Of a stretch of 64,000 nt of DNA, positions 43,211-50,289 are shown piece by piece. The notes under the pieces were generated by a model. That model was not told the origin of the DNA. It searched no databases and saw only the letters and a program-made list of their open reading frames with translations. Origin of the DNA: JAFMJV01 sp034436555 (GTDB taxonomy: Bacteria; Chloroflexota; Limnocylindria; Limnocylindrales; CSP1-4); the NCBI GenBank assembly GCA_034436555.1, contig DAOTUU010000021.1, forward strand, positions 60,350-124,349, given 5' to 3'. Both the position numbers and the translations under genes were made by a program. Position 1 is the stretch's first letter. Each line of letters begins with the position of its first letter.

Positions 43211-43532
43211 TCCCGTCCGACCCGGATTGGGCAGATGCTCTGCTGGCGCAGCACCGCGCGTGATGCTTCAGTTGGCAGCCTCCGGGATAGCCCTCAGGCC
43301 AAGAGGTAAGAACTCTCCCTGTTCCGTTCGTATCAGCACGCCCGAGCAAGTACGCTGCCTGCGTCGCGTTCGAACACCCGCAACGGCGGTACAGCCCCGA
43401 CAAGTGCTGCCTCGCGGTGGACTCGGCGATTTCGAGCTGCGCTGCCGCGCCGACAATCGAGCCAGCGGCGATGTAGGCCCGCAGTACCTCGACCTGACGG
43501 AGGGTAGGTCGCTGGCGGGAGGTGGCAACCAT
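43143..43532 (-). CDS. LuxR/GerE-type HTH protein (island A)
   Basis: A 129-aa protein consisting mainly of a LuxR-type helix-turn-helix: TLRQVEVLRAYIAAGS, then AAAQLEIAESTARQHLSGLY and CSNATQAAYLLG. A basic, Cys-containing tail follows. There is no receiver or ligand domain. ATG 43532 is chosen because the HTH begins at once; upstream codons look like spacer. It sits at the right end of island A next to att core copy 2. A truncated homologue occupies the same place in island B (47131-47280), so it belongs to the element itself and may control excision or integrase expression. Confidence 0.75.
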   Translation of the reverse strand: MVATSRQRPTLRQVEVLRAYIAAGSIVGAAAQLEIAESTARQHLSGLYRRCGCSNATQAAYLLGRADTNGTGRVLTSWPEGYPGGCQLKHHARCCASRASAQSGSDGTRGSMDSSSQAIARLCESQMVP

Positions 43533-43760
43533 CAAGCGGCCTTGGCGACGGCCAAGCGTGGTCGCGACGCCGACCGCGTCCGGTTCACCATCGCCAGGGC
43601 TGGACGCGGTCGCTGAGTTTTGGGAGGGGCTATCACCCTCGCCCCGACCGATCATGCCCGCCGCGCTCATGATGCCGACCGCCGGCGTGTTGTGGTCCCA
43701 AGCCACTCTGCCCTACCGCGGATGGGCACGCAGACGATTGTGGTTTGCCTGCGCCCGTCC

Positions 43761-43776
43761 CTCGCCGGGCGCGCCA
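43761..43776 (+). repeat. att core, copy 2 (island A/B junction)
   Basis: CTCGCCGGGCGCGCCA again, identical to the tRNA-Arg 3' end but without the rest of the tRNA, and followed by integrase-tail DNA homologous to that at 36604. Confidence 0.9.
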
Positions 43777-44180
43777 TAGCCACCCTCACCCGCTCCGGCA
43801 GCGCGAGCGCGAGTCCATGTCGCATGGCGTCCTCCGTGAGCTCGACCTCCACGATGCCCTTGTCGGTGACGACGACGCGGTCGTAGACGCTCGCCACCAG
43901 GTTCGCCCGCTCCTTCTCGCCGCCCTTGTCCCAGGCGAGCTTGAGGTCGCGCAGGAAGCGGACGATGCGGTCGCCGTCCGACATCGCGGCGACCGGCCCG
44001 ACGTCGACGAGGGCGTCCAGCTCCGCGGTCAGCCGCGCATGCTCCGCCAGGTACGCCTCGGTCGTCATCCGGCGTGCGGCGTGGTCCGCGGCCTGCCTCG
44101 CGAGGTCCCGCTCGATCGCCCGACGCCGCAGCGTCGTGTCCACCGGCAGCGGCTCCCCTGCGCGGGCCCGCAGCCTCGCT
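43777..44180 (-). pseudogene. Serine integrase C-terminal remnant B
   Basis: About 135 codons, starting in the coiled coil (ARLRARAGEPLPVDTTLRRR) and ending in VELTEDAMRHGLALALPERV. They differ from remnant A at only about nine residues by eye. Homology stops abruptly near 44180, where the DNA switches to the unrelated C-terminal fragment of a plus-strand gene. In frame it reads through att core copy 2 and stops at 43667. Confidence 0.85.
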
Positions 44181-44622
44181 ATCCTGGCTCGAGGAGAAGC
44201 TGCCACGCCTCGTCCGCGCCATCGAGGTCCGCGGCTTGTACGACGAGCATCGCGAGGAGACGCGCCGTCGTGAGGCCGCCGACCGCCAGCGACATTGGGA
44301 GGTCGCGATGGCCGCGGCCAGGCGCCGGTACGAGCGGCAGGCCCGGCTGGACGACTTTCAACGCCGGGCACGCGAGTGGCGCAGATCGCTGGAGCAGCGC
44401 GACTTCCTCCCGGCCGTCCGCGATGCGATGCGCGCGAGCGAGGGCACATGGGTTGCCGACCTGGGCGCCCACCTCGACGCCGTGGAGAGCTGGCTCGACG
44501 CGACCGACCTGCTCAAGCACCCAGAGCTGGTGCTGCCCGTTCTACCAGATCCGAAGCCAGACGACCTGAAGCCGTTCCTCGATGGGTGGAGTCCTCGAGG
44601 ACCAGATTCCCTTGGCGGGTAG
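44181..44622 (+). pseudogene. 3' fragment of an unidentified helical protein gene
   Basis: From the integrase breakpoint the plus strand encodes about 146 residues of charged, helical sequence (LPRLVRAIEVRGLYDEHREE, EAADRQRHWEVAMAAARRRY, ending DSLGG). Length and composition are typical of the C-terminal part of a longer actinobacterial-type hypothetical protein. The 5' end is missing, cut at the same point as integrase remnant B, so it looks like the product of one deletion. No start codon with a ribosome site is available. Confidence 0.6.
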
Positions 44623-44754
44623 AGGTCCTCGGAGGCACCCATCTCTGCGCTCGTGGGGGACTTGGGCAGCGGTCGAGAGTCGAACGGAAGTCGTGGCGGG
44701 TCAGGACCAACGGCAGGCCGCCAGTCCTCGCGGCGCGAGATAGCCTATGGTAAA

Positions 44755-44772
44755 GTTCAACTACTGTTCAAC
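44755..44772 (+). promoter_or_regulatory. Direct-repeat operator-like site before the cargo operon
   Basis: GTTCAAC-TACT-GTTCAAC: two identical heptamers 11 bp apart, one helical turn, within an AT-rich stretch containing TATGGT and TAAAGT as -10 candidates. It ends 3 nt before the AGGAGGAG of the first operon gene. It suits binding by the HTH protein encoded second in the operon (autoregulation). Confidence 0.55.
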
Positions 44773-44787
44773 AGGAGGAGATCCGTT

Positions 44788-45576
44788 TTGCCGCTACTGG
44801 TACTACCCGAGCCGGCTACGGCTGCCCTGCGACACTCCCCCCTCAAGCTAGTGGTCTGTCAGGTCCGGGTCGAAGAGAGCCCGTCGATCGCGGATCCCCG
44901 AGTCGGCCTCGAGATCTTCGACCTCCTTGGGGGCCGCAAAGGGCGCTATCCGGTACTCGAGCAATTCAAGGGCGAGCAGATCGGGATTCGAGTGGGTCCG
45001 AACGTCCCCCTCACGACACAACAGACATCGCTCAATGGGTGGCGCGCGATGTCGGAGGACCGGGACTGGGTGGTCGCGCTGCTTCCCGGAAGCGCGGCAC
45101 TTGAGACGAAGGCCTACACCACCTGGGACGAGGACTTCCTCCCTCGGATGGAGGCGGTGCTCGACGCCGTGGGTCAGGTGCTCCGACCTGCCATCCAGAT
45201 GCGGATCGGGCTCCGCTACGTCGACCTTCTGAACAGGAACGAGGCTCGGTCCCCACAGGATTGGCAGGGTCGCGTCGCGGACCATCTCCTTGGTCCGGTG
45301 CTTCATTCAGCGTTCGGATCCGCCGTCGTGGCAACTCAGCAGCAGGTGGATATCGACCTGGGCGACGGCGCCCATTGCACGCTCCGACACGGCACGATCC
45401 CCAGTGAGGGAGGCAGCGGGGTTGGCTATCTGCTGGACTGGGACGTGTACACCGAAGATGTCCGTGCGTTCGACGCGGCGGCCATCCGGGAGCGGCTTCA
45501 GGGATTCCACACGCTCGCCCTGCAACTGTTCCAGCAGGCCATCACGCCGGAGCTTCTTGCTGAGCTGAGGGGGTAG
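44788..45576 (+). CDS. TIGR04255 family-like protein (operon gene 1)
   Basis: A 262-aa soluble protein. The pattern LRHSPLKLVVCQVRVEESP near the start, then SEDRDWVVALLPGSAALETKAY, and RIGLRYVDLLNR in the middle match the sporadically distributed TIGR04255 family, whose function is unknown and which is often found in mobile regions. The best start is TTG 44788, because AGGAGGAG lies about 7 nt upstream; no ATG fits. The next gene begins 5 nt after its stop. Cytoplasmic, no membrane segment. Confidence 0.75.
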   Translation: MPLLVLPEPATAALRHSPLKLVVCQVRVEESPSIADPRVGLEIFDLLGGRKGRYPVLEQFKGEQIGIRVGPNVPLTTQQTSLNGWRAMSEDRDWVVALLPGSAALETKAYTTWDEDFLPRMEAVLDAVGQVLRPAIQMRIGLRYVDLLNRNEARSPQDWQGRVADHLLGPVLHSAFGSAVVATQQQVDIDLGDGAHCTLRHGTIPSEGGSGVGYLLDWDVYTEDVRAFDAAAIRERLQGFHTLALQLFQQAITPELLAELRG

Positions 45577-45581
45577 CCGAG

Positions 45582-46289
45582 GTGGAAACCACGATCCCGT
45601 GGGTCCCCGCCCGTGCGACGCACACGCCCACGGATGTGACGCTCTCGATTGGCGGTCTGCCGTCGCTAGGCGGTGGGACCCCATGGATATCGGATCTCCC
45701 CATCGACGCACCCGCAGCGCCGCTGCTCGCGGGCTCCGATGTGCTCGTTCGCTCACGTCGGCAGGACATCCTGATGCGTCTGCTCACGTGGTGGAAGCTC
45801 GATGCGCCAGGAATGGTCGTGACGGCCTCACTACCACCGCCCGCACGCACCGCGACCCTCAGCGCCCTGGATGCCGCGCGCCAATTGATGGAGCTGCTCG
45901 GCCTCACGATGGACTCGCTGGCGACGGCGGCGGGCTTAGGCCGGACAACCATCCTGCACTGGCAGCGCGTTGGGTCCAGTCCTCGCCCCAGCACTGTGGA
46001 GCGGCTGTGGCGGCTGTACGCCCTCTCGATGGCCCTTCGTGCCGATCTGGGGGTGGCAGGGACACAGGCGTGGATGCGGTCCGGGACCGTCTCCCCGCTA
46101 TCGCATCTGATGTCCGGTGACTTCGCCGCGTTCGAGTCGGTGGCATCGCGGCAGGCCTTCACACGCCGACCCGAGCGTGCGTTCGAGCCATCGTTCGCCG
46201 TCAACCCGGACGTCGAGACCGAGCAGGCTCCCCAGCTTCCCGCAGCCCGCGCTCGGCGGGTCCGTCCCAGGCGGATGCAGGAGGAATGA
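45582..46289 (+). CDS. HTH protein with MbcA/ParS-like C-terminus (operon gene 2)
   Basis: A 235-aa protein. Residues about 90-140 form an Xre-like helix-turn-helix (LMELLGLTMDSLATAAGLGR, TTILHWQRVGSSPRPSTVER). The following ALRADLGVAGTQAWMRSGTV, then LSHLMSGDFAAFESVA, resembles the toxin-binding/ParS-type domain of MbcA antitoxins. The N-terminal 80 residues are unique. Its stop overlaps gene 3 by 4 nt (ATGA), so the proteins are made in coupled amounts. It is the likely regulator of the operon and perhaps the partner or antidote of gene 3. Confidence 0.7.
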   Translation: METTIPWVPARATHTPTDVTLSIGGLPSLGGGTPWISDLPIDAPAAPLLAGSDVLVRSRRQDILMRLLTWWKLDAPGMVVTASLPPPARTATLSALDAARQLMELLGLTMDSLATAAGLGRTTILHWQRVGSSPRPSTVERLWRLYALSMALRADLGVAGTQAWMRSGTVSPLSHLMSGDFAAFESVASRQAFTRRPERAFEPSFAVNPDVETEQAPQLPAARARRVRPRRMQEE

Positions 46290-47155
46290 TCGACGGTCGG
46301 CTTCCCGAGCCGTGGCCCGCGGAGGTCATCGATGCGATGCGTCAGTGGCGCCAAGGCTATGTCGTCGAGCGGGCCCCGTTCTTCTACCAGCCCTCCGTGG
46401 CGCATCCGGTCTGGCGGGTGGCGATAGACGCCGATGACGTCGACGACGACACACCCATCGTGCTTGACGTCGGCGATCGGCCACCGTTCGGCCTGATCAC
46501 CACGCAGACATGCGACCTCTTTGAAGAGAGTCGTCCTCGGCAACCATGGTTCGCAGTCGCTCCCGTGTACGACTACGGGCCGCTTCTGAGGTCCGGCCAG
46601 CTCCGCCAGCTGCAGCGGGGCCAGATGGGGCATCTCATCCTCCTCACGGCAGGGTGGCTGCCGCCCGGGCAGTGGGTCGCCGATCTGCGGATCGAAGTGC
46701 CGGTCGAGAAGGGGTGGCTTGTCGGAAGAGATCCGAGGCCGGGTTTCGCCTCACAGCACGAGTTCCAGCGAGTCGCCGCGCGTCTCGCAAGCCGGCGTGG
46801 GCGACCCGCTCTATCGCCACAACTCTCGGCGGCCTTGACCGCCCCCCTGCGAGAGTGGCTGCAAGGTGGCGGGCGCGCGTCGCGCGAGGGCATCGACTCA
46901 ATCCGGGCGCGAGTGGCCGGCGATCCGGCGGAGAGTAACCAGGCCGAGGTGCTCGTGATCATCGGCGATGAGGGACTGGCATCCGAGGAGCTGGAGCGAT
47001 GGCGGGAGTGGGAGCGCGGGGTGATCGCCAAGGCAGCTGACGCGGGGGTCCAACTGATCCCATTCCGTTACGGCAGCTTGGATCGGTTCACCGCCCGCGA
47101 CGTGGAGACCTCGCTACGTCTCGACCTCGACTACCTATCGCCGGACACGATGTAG
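46286..47155 (+). CDS. Unrecognised protein with a TQTCDL motif (operon gene 3)
   Basis: A 289-aa soluble protein I cannot place. Visible features are PFFYQPSVAHPVWRVAI, an acidic loop (DADDVDDDT), PFGLITTQTCDLFEESRP (about residues 68-85) with a Cys-Asp pair at the end of a predicted strand, AVAPVYDY, and a helical C-terminus (EELERWREWERGVIAKAADA). No signal peptide or membrane segment. The GAGGA site before the ATG lies inside gene 2. Strict coupling to an antitoxin-like HTH protein suggests an effector, but no toxin fold is evident. Confidence 0.7.
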   Translation: MIDGRLPEPWPAEVIDAMRQWRQGYVVERAPFFYQPSVAHPVWRVAIDADDVDDDTPIVLDVGDRPPFGLITTQTCDLFEESRPRQPWFAVAPVYDYGPLLRSGQLRQLQRGQMGHLILLTAGWLPPGQWVADLRIEVPVEKGWLVGRDPRPGFASQHEFQRVAARLASRRGRPALSPQLSAALTAPLREWLQGGGRASREGIDSIRARVAGDPAESNQAEVLVIIGDEGLASEELERWREWERGVIAKAADAGVQLIPFRYGSLDRFTARDVETSLRLDLDYLSPDTM

Positions 47156-47280
47156 GCGTCTGTCGGACCGGCAGAACGAGTTTGGGGGTTGAGCGCACCG
47201 GACCCGAGCAGATAGGCCGCTTGGGCCGCATTGACGCAACCCACTCGCGCGTACAGCCCTGAAAGGTGAATGACCCAGGT
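47131..47280 (-). pseudogene. LuxR/GerE-type HTH remnant (island B)
   Basis: The minus strand reads HLSGLYARVGCVNAAQAAYLLG and then a short tail to a TAG at 47131-47133. It is a clear homologue of the HTH core of the island A gene (HLSGLYRRCGCSNATQAAYLLG). The first part of the gene is gone, replaced by the IS110 end at about 47280. Overlaps the stop of operon gene 3 by 25 nt in convergent orientation. Confidence 0.8.
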
Positions 47281-47289
47281 GTGCGGGGT

Positions 47290-48442
47290 TCAGGCGGCTG
47301 GTTCGAGGGTGACGTGGTAGCCGAGCGCCTCGAACTGGCCGATGGCACGGCTGCGGGCGCGGTCTGCGTCGCGCTTTGACGAACCAGTCGCCGCCCAGGT
47401 CCTCGTGGTCGACGTCGTCGGTGAGCAGGTGCCAGGCGATGACGAGGATCGAGTGACCGACCGCGACGGCCGCCTTCTTCCTGCCGATGCGCCGGGCGAG
47501 CCGCCAGAACTGCGCCGACAGGTACGTGCCGCGGGTGCGGGCCGCCGCCCAGGCGCACTCGGTCAGGATCTCGCCCAGCCAGACGTCCCCCTTGCGCGTC
47601 CGGCCGGACCGACGCTTGCCGCCGGTCACGTCGTTGCCCGGGCAGCGTCCCGCCCACGACGCGAGATGGCCGGCGCTCGGGAACACCGTCATGTCGACGC
47701 CGATCTCGGCGATGATCGTCTCGGCGGCCCGCCCGCCCACCCCGGGGATCGTGTCGAGGCGATCACGGGCCCGCGAGAAGGGGGCCATCACCCGGTCCAC
47801 CTCGGCGTCCAGCTCGTCGATCGAGCGGTCCAGCTGGTCGACGTGGTCGAGCCCCAGCCGGACGACGAGCGCATGGCGGGCGGAGAAGCGGCCCTGCAGC
47901 GCCTCCCGCAGCTGAGGCGCCTTGTCGCGCAGCCGGCCCCGGGCGAGCTCCGCGAGCACCGCCGGGTCGCGCTCGCCGGCGATGAGCGCCCGCAGTATCG
48001 CCCGGCCGGAGACGCCCAGGATGTCCGACGCGACGGAGTCGAGCCGGATGCCCGCGTCCTCGAGGGTCTTGCCGATGCGCTGGCACTCCGAGGTGCGGGT
48101 CTGGATGAGCCGCTTGCGACAGCGGGTCAGGTCGCGCAGCTCGCGGATGGCCGCGGGCGGCACGAAGCTGCCCCGGAGCAGGCCGTGCTCGAGCAGCTCG
48201 GCGAGCCACTCGGCGTCCTTCACGTCCGTCTTGCGTCCGGGCAGGATGCGCACGTGCCGGGCGTTGACGAGCAGCAGCTCGAGGCCGCGCTCCTCGAGGA
48301 CGTGCCAGATCGGCTTCCAGCACTGGCCGGTCGCCTCCATGACCACGCTCCTGACGCCCTCAGCCGTCAGCCAGTCGGCGAGGGCCTCGAGGCGCCCGGT
48401 GAAGGTGCCGAAGGTCCGGACCTCCCGGCGCCGCCCACCGTC
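47290..48442 (-). pseudogene. IS110-family transposase, 5'-truncated and frameshifted
   Basis: About 380 residues of an IS110 DEDD transposase: VRTFGTFTGRLEALADWLTA, SVVMEATGQCWKPIWHVL (Glu), GRKTDVKDAEWLAELLEHGL (Asp-Asp), LDTIPGVGGRAAETIIAEIG, and GRCPGNDVTGGKRRSGRTRK with the C-terminal Ser region. The first 20 to 30 residues with the first catalytic Asp are missing; the sequence begins exactly at att core copy 3. Near 47373 one extra base moves the end (RDADRARSRAIGQFEALGYH) to another frame, with its stop at 47290. Not functional. Confidence 0.88.
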
Positions 48443-48458
48443 CTCGCCGGGCGCGCCA
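48443..48458 (+). repeat. att core, copy 3 (right end of island B)
   Basis: CTCGCCGGGCGCGCCA, identical to copies 1 and 2. On its left is the truncated IS110, on its right about 80 bp of integrase 3' end. Confidence 0.88.
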
Positions 48459-48540
48459 GAACCGCCCTCACCCGCTCCGGCAGCGCGAGTGCGAGTCCGT
48501 GTCTCATGGCGTCCTCCGTGAGTTCGACCTGCACCATCCC
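48459..48540 (-). pseudogene. Serine integrase 3'-end remnant C
   Basis: About 80 bp homologous to the bases following att copies 1 and 2, encoding VELTEDAMRHGLALALPERV on the minus strand. Homology fades at about 48540. It shows that a third element, now deleted, once abutted the right junction. Ordinary chromosome resumes with the hydrolase gene at 48580. Confidence 0.8.
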
Positions 48541-48579
48541 AGCAGGCGCCGTCGGACCACCCCCCGGGCCGAGAGCGCG

Positions 48580-49395
48580 TCAGGCGTCCAGAAACGCCAG
48601 CATGACGGCGGCGAACAGTGGTGAGGCGCCGACGGCGTAGTGCGTCAGGCCCGGCAGGATCGCAAGGGCATGACCGCCCGCAGGCCGTCCCTCGCCCATC
48701 CAGCCGCCGTCGCGCCGCCCGCCGCCGAGCAGCTCGAACACCTCCGCGAAGTGACGAGGCGGCGCCATGTCCGCATCCGGCGCGACGATGAGCGTGGGCA
48801 CCTGCAGTCCTCGGATCTGCTCGGTCAGGTCGAAGTCCTCGGCCAGCAGGGCACCCAGCTTGTCCATGAGCCGGCCGAGGTCCTGCGGCCGCGGCGCCAC
48901 CCGCTGATACAGCCGCCCCATCTCCGTGTCCCGCATGGATTCGGCCGCGGCGGAGTTCACGTGCGACTGCATCTCCAGGATCTCGGGATAGATGGCGCCA
49001 CGCCGGGCCACCGCGGAGCAGGCCACCAGCCTGCGGACCGCCTCCGGGTGCCGGATGCCCACCTGGATCGCCACGCCCGCCCCCAGCGAGAAGCCGGCGA
49101 CGTCCGGTCCCTCGAGGCCCAGGTGCGTGATGAGGGCCGCGATGTCGTCGGCCATGAGCTGCGTGCGGATCGGTCGGTCGATGTCGGCTGTCCGGCCGTG
49201 GCCCTGGAGGTCGACCAGGATGACCCGGTGCTCGACCATCAGCGACGCCAGGATGGGCGCGAACATCTCGCCCGACATCATCCCGCCGTGCAGCAGGATG
49301 AGCGGCCGACCGGAGCCGTGGTCCTCGTGGTACAGCGCGAGGCCGTTGATCGGGGCGTATGCACCGTGGCCGAACTCGATCGGCGGTCGCGTCAT
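48580..49395 (-). CDS. Alpha/beta-fold hydrolase
   Basis: A 271-aa alpha/beta hydrolase. The oxyanion HGGMMSGEMF, the nucleophile elbow GFSLGAG (about residue 103), the acid in VAPDADMAPP and the late His in LPGLTHYAV complete the triad. Related enzymes are esterases or C-C hydrolases; substrate unknown. GGAG lies 8 nt before ATG 49395. It is the first chromosomal gene right of the islands. Confidence 0.9.
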   Translation of the reverse strand: MTRPPIEFGHGAYAPINGLALYHEDHGSGRPLILLHGGMMSGEMFAPILASLMVEHRVILVDLQGHGRTADIDRPIRTQLMADDIAALITHLGLEGPDVAGFSLGAGVAIQVGIRHPEAVRRLVACSAVARRGAIYPEILEMQSHVNSAAAESMRDTEMGRLYQRVAPRPQDLGRLMDKLGALLAEDFDLTEQIRGLQVPTLIVAPDADMAPPRHFAEVFELLGGGRRDGGWMGEGRPAGGHALAILPGLTHYAVGASPLFAAVMLAFLDA

Positions 49396-49484
49396 GCGGG
49401 GTCTCCGTGCATCCCGTGGATGGAAACGCCCCCGCGCGCACGATACCGCACGACACGGCGTGCCCCACCACGACGGGGCACGCT

Positions 49485-49524
49485 CCGCCGTCCCGCCGTC
49501 CCGCCGTCCCGCCGTCCCGCCGTC
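49485..49524. repeat. 8-bp tandem repeat, five units
   Basis: CCGCCGTC is repeated five times without change between the hydrolase and the small secreted protein gene. Its unit is not a multiple of three, unlike the coding arrays. The rest of the 183-nt gap shows nothing. Confidence 0.95.
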
Positions 49525-49578
49525 CCGGCGAGCACCCCTCCGCGCCGGCGAGGCGGACCCGCCGGGTGCCGACGCCGG

Positions 49579-49947
49579 TCAGACCTCCTGAGGGTCGTTC
49601 TGGAGCACGGGCTCTCCGTTGAGCGGTGCGCAGGACCACACGACATACGCCGACACCGCGTCCGAGATCGTGATCTGCGCGTCATGCCATCCGTCGCCGA
49701 AGCTCACGTCCTCCACGGACGCGCCATCCTCGGCGGACATCGTGACCTTGTCGATCTCCGCGGGGTCCTCGACCCACACGACCGTGCCCAGGTCGCCCGC
49801 GACCATCGTGGACGGGAGCGGCAGGTCACAGTCAACGAACGGGTTGTCGACGACGAGCATGTGGTCGCCGTGGGCGCTGCCTGCGGCCGGCAGCGCGAGC
49901 GCCAGCAAGAGGGCTGCCGTGAGGCCCGCCCGCGTCCGCGAACGCAT
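49579..49947 (-). CDS. Small secreted protein
   Basis: A 122-aa exported protein: signal peptide MRSRTRAGLTAALLLALALPAAGSA, then a 95-residue mature part beginning HGDHMLVVDNPFVDCD, probably beta-sandwich, with two Cys (about residues 40 and 105) able to form a disulfide. The AGGGGG site precedes ATG 49947. Family not recognised. Confidence 0.75.
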   Translation of the reverse strand: MRSRTRAGLTAALLLALALPAAGSAHGDHMLVVDNPFVDCDLPLPSTMVAGDLGTVVWVEDPAEIDKVTMSAEDGASVEDVSFGDGWHDAQITISDAVSAYVVWSCAPLNGEPVLQNDPQEV

Positions 49948-50276
49948 GTGGAATCCCCCTGAAGGGTCGCAACCAGGCGCGCGACCGATGCCCGGTCAAC
50001 CGCGACGTGCCCCGTTCCCCGTGCCCGCGAGCCCAGGGGATCGGTCGCCCGTCGCGACTGACCCGTGTGCCTCGCAGGATGCGGCGCGGCCTCCGCGGAT
50101 CCCATTGCCGAGATGGTCCTTCCCCGTGGTGTCTCGGCGCACCGCGGGCCCGCCGGAGGCCTGATCACGCCCGCGATGGTCGAGGTGGGTGGAGTGCGGT
50201 CGCGAGTGGCGAGGGGGGCCGTACGGGGGTCCTGCCCCCACCCGTGCCGCCGCGAGGCCCGCCTCGATGGGTGGGA
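49948..50276. other. Divergent intergenic region, no gene seen
   Basis: A 330-nt gap between the divergent secreted-protein and sulfatase genes. It contains a GC-rich hairpin candidate (GGGGGTCCTGCCCCC, about 50225-50239) but no convincing ORF, tRNA or repeat. Open frames here are antisense or frame-chance in GC-rich DNA. Confidence 0.5.
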
Positions 50277-50282
50277 TATGCT
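50277..50282 (+). promoter_or_regulatory. Leaderless-type -10 box of the sulfatase gene
   Basis: TATGCT ends 7 nt before the ATG at 50290; no Shine-Dalgarno is present. Using this box argues against the in-frame ATG at 50278, which it overlaps. Confidence 0.6.
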
Positions 50283-50289
50283 CCGCGCG

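Larger units (their letters stand above)
36604..43776. mobile_element. Genomic island A (prophage-like remnant) at tRNA-Arg
   Basis: This segment is bounded by att core copies 1 and 2. From the left it holds a serine-integrase 3' remnant, small phage-type ORFs, a DUF3883-like gene, an HNH gene, a lysis cassette, a 55-aa DNA-binding-like gene, a large secreted protein of less GC-biased codon use and a LuxR-type HTH gene. No head, tail or replication genes and no intact integrase remain, so it is a remnant or satellite. Confidence 0.8.
43777..48458. mobile_element. Genomic island B with a three-gene cargo operon
   Basis: Bounded by att core copies 2 and 3. The order mirrors island A: integrase tail at the left, cargo, then a LuxR-type HTH relic at the right, here followed by a broken IS110. 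The cargo operon (44788-47155) is intact and has AT-richer promoter DNA than the chromosome. The element lacks any intact recombinase. Confidence 0.8.

Noticed and set aside
43533..43760. Longer N-terminus for the island A LuxR-type gene
   Set aside because: The added residues are Gly/Ser/Asp-rich spacer sequence without a domain, and the HTH begins just after ATG 43532.
44653..44787. Upstream ATG start for the TIGR04255-like protein
   Set aside because: It would encode a Gly/Ser/Arg-rich non-conserved leader across the promoter and direct repeat, with no ribosome site, whereas TTG 44788 has AGGAGGAG at the right distance.
47342..48640. A 432-codon plus-strand frame over the IS110
   Set aside because: It is antisense to well-conserved IS110 motifs and has no recognisable domains.
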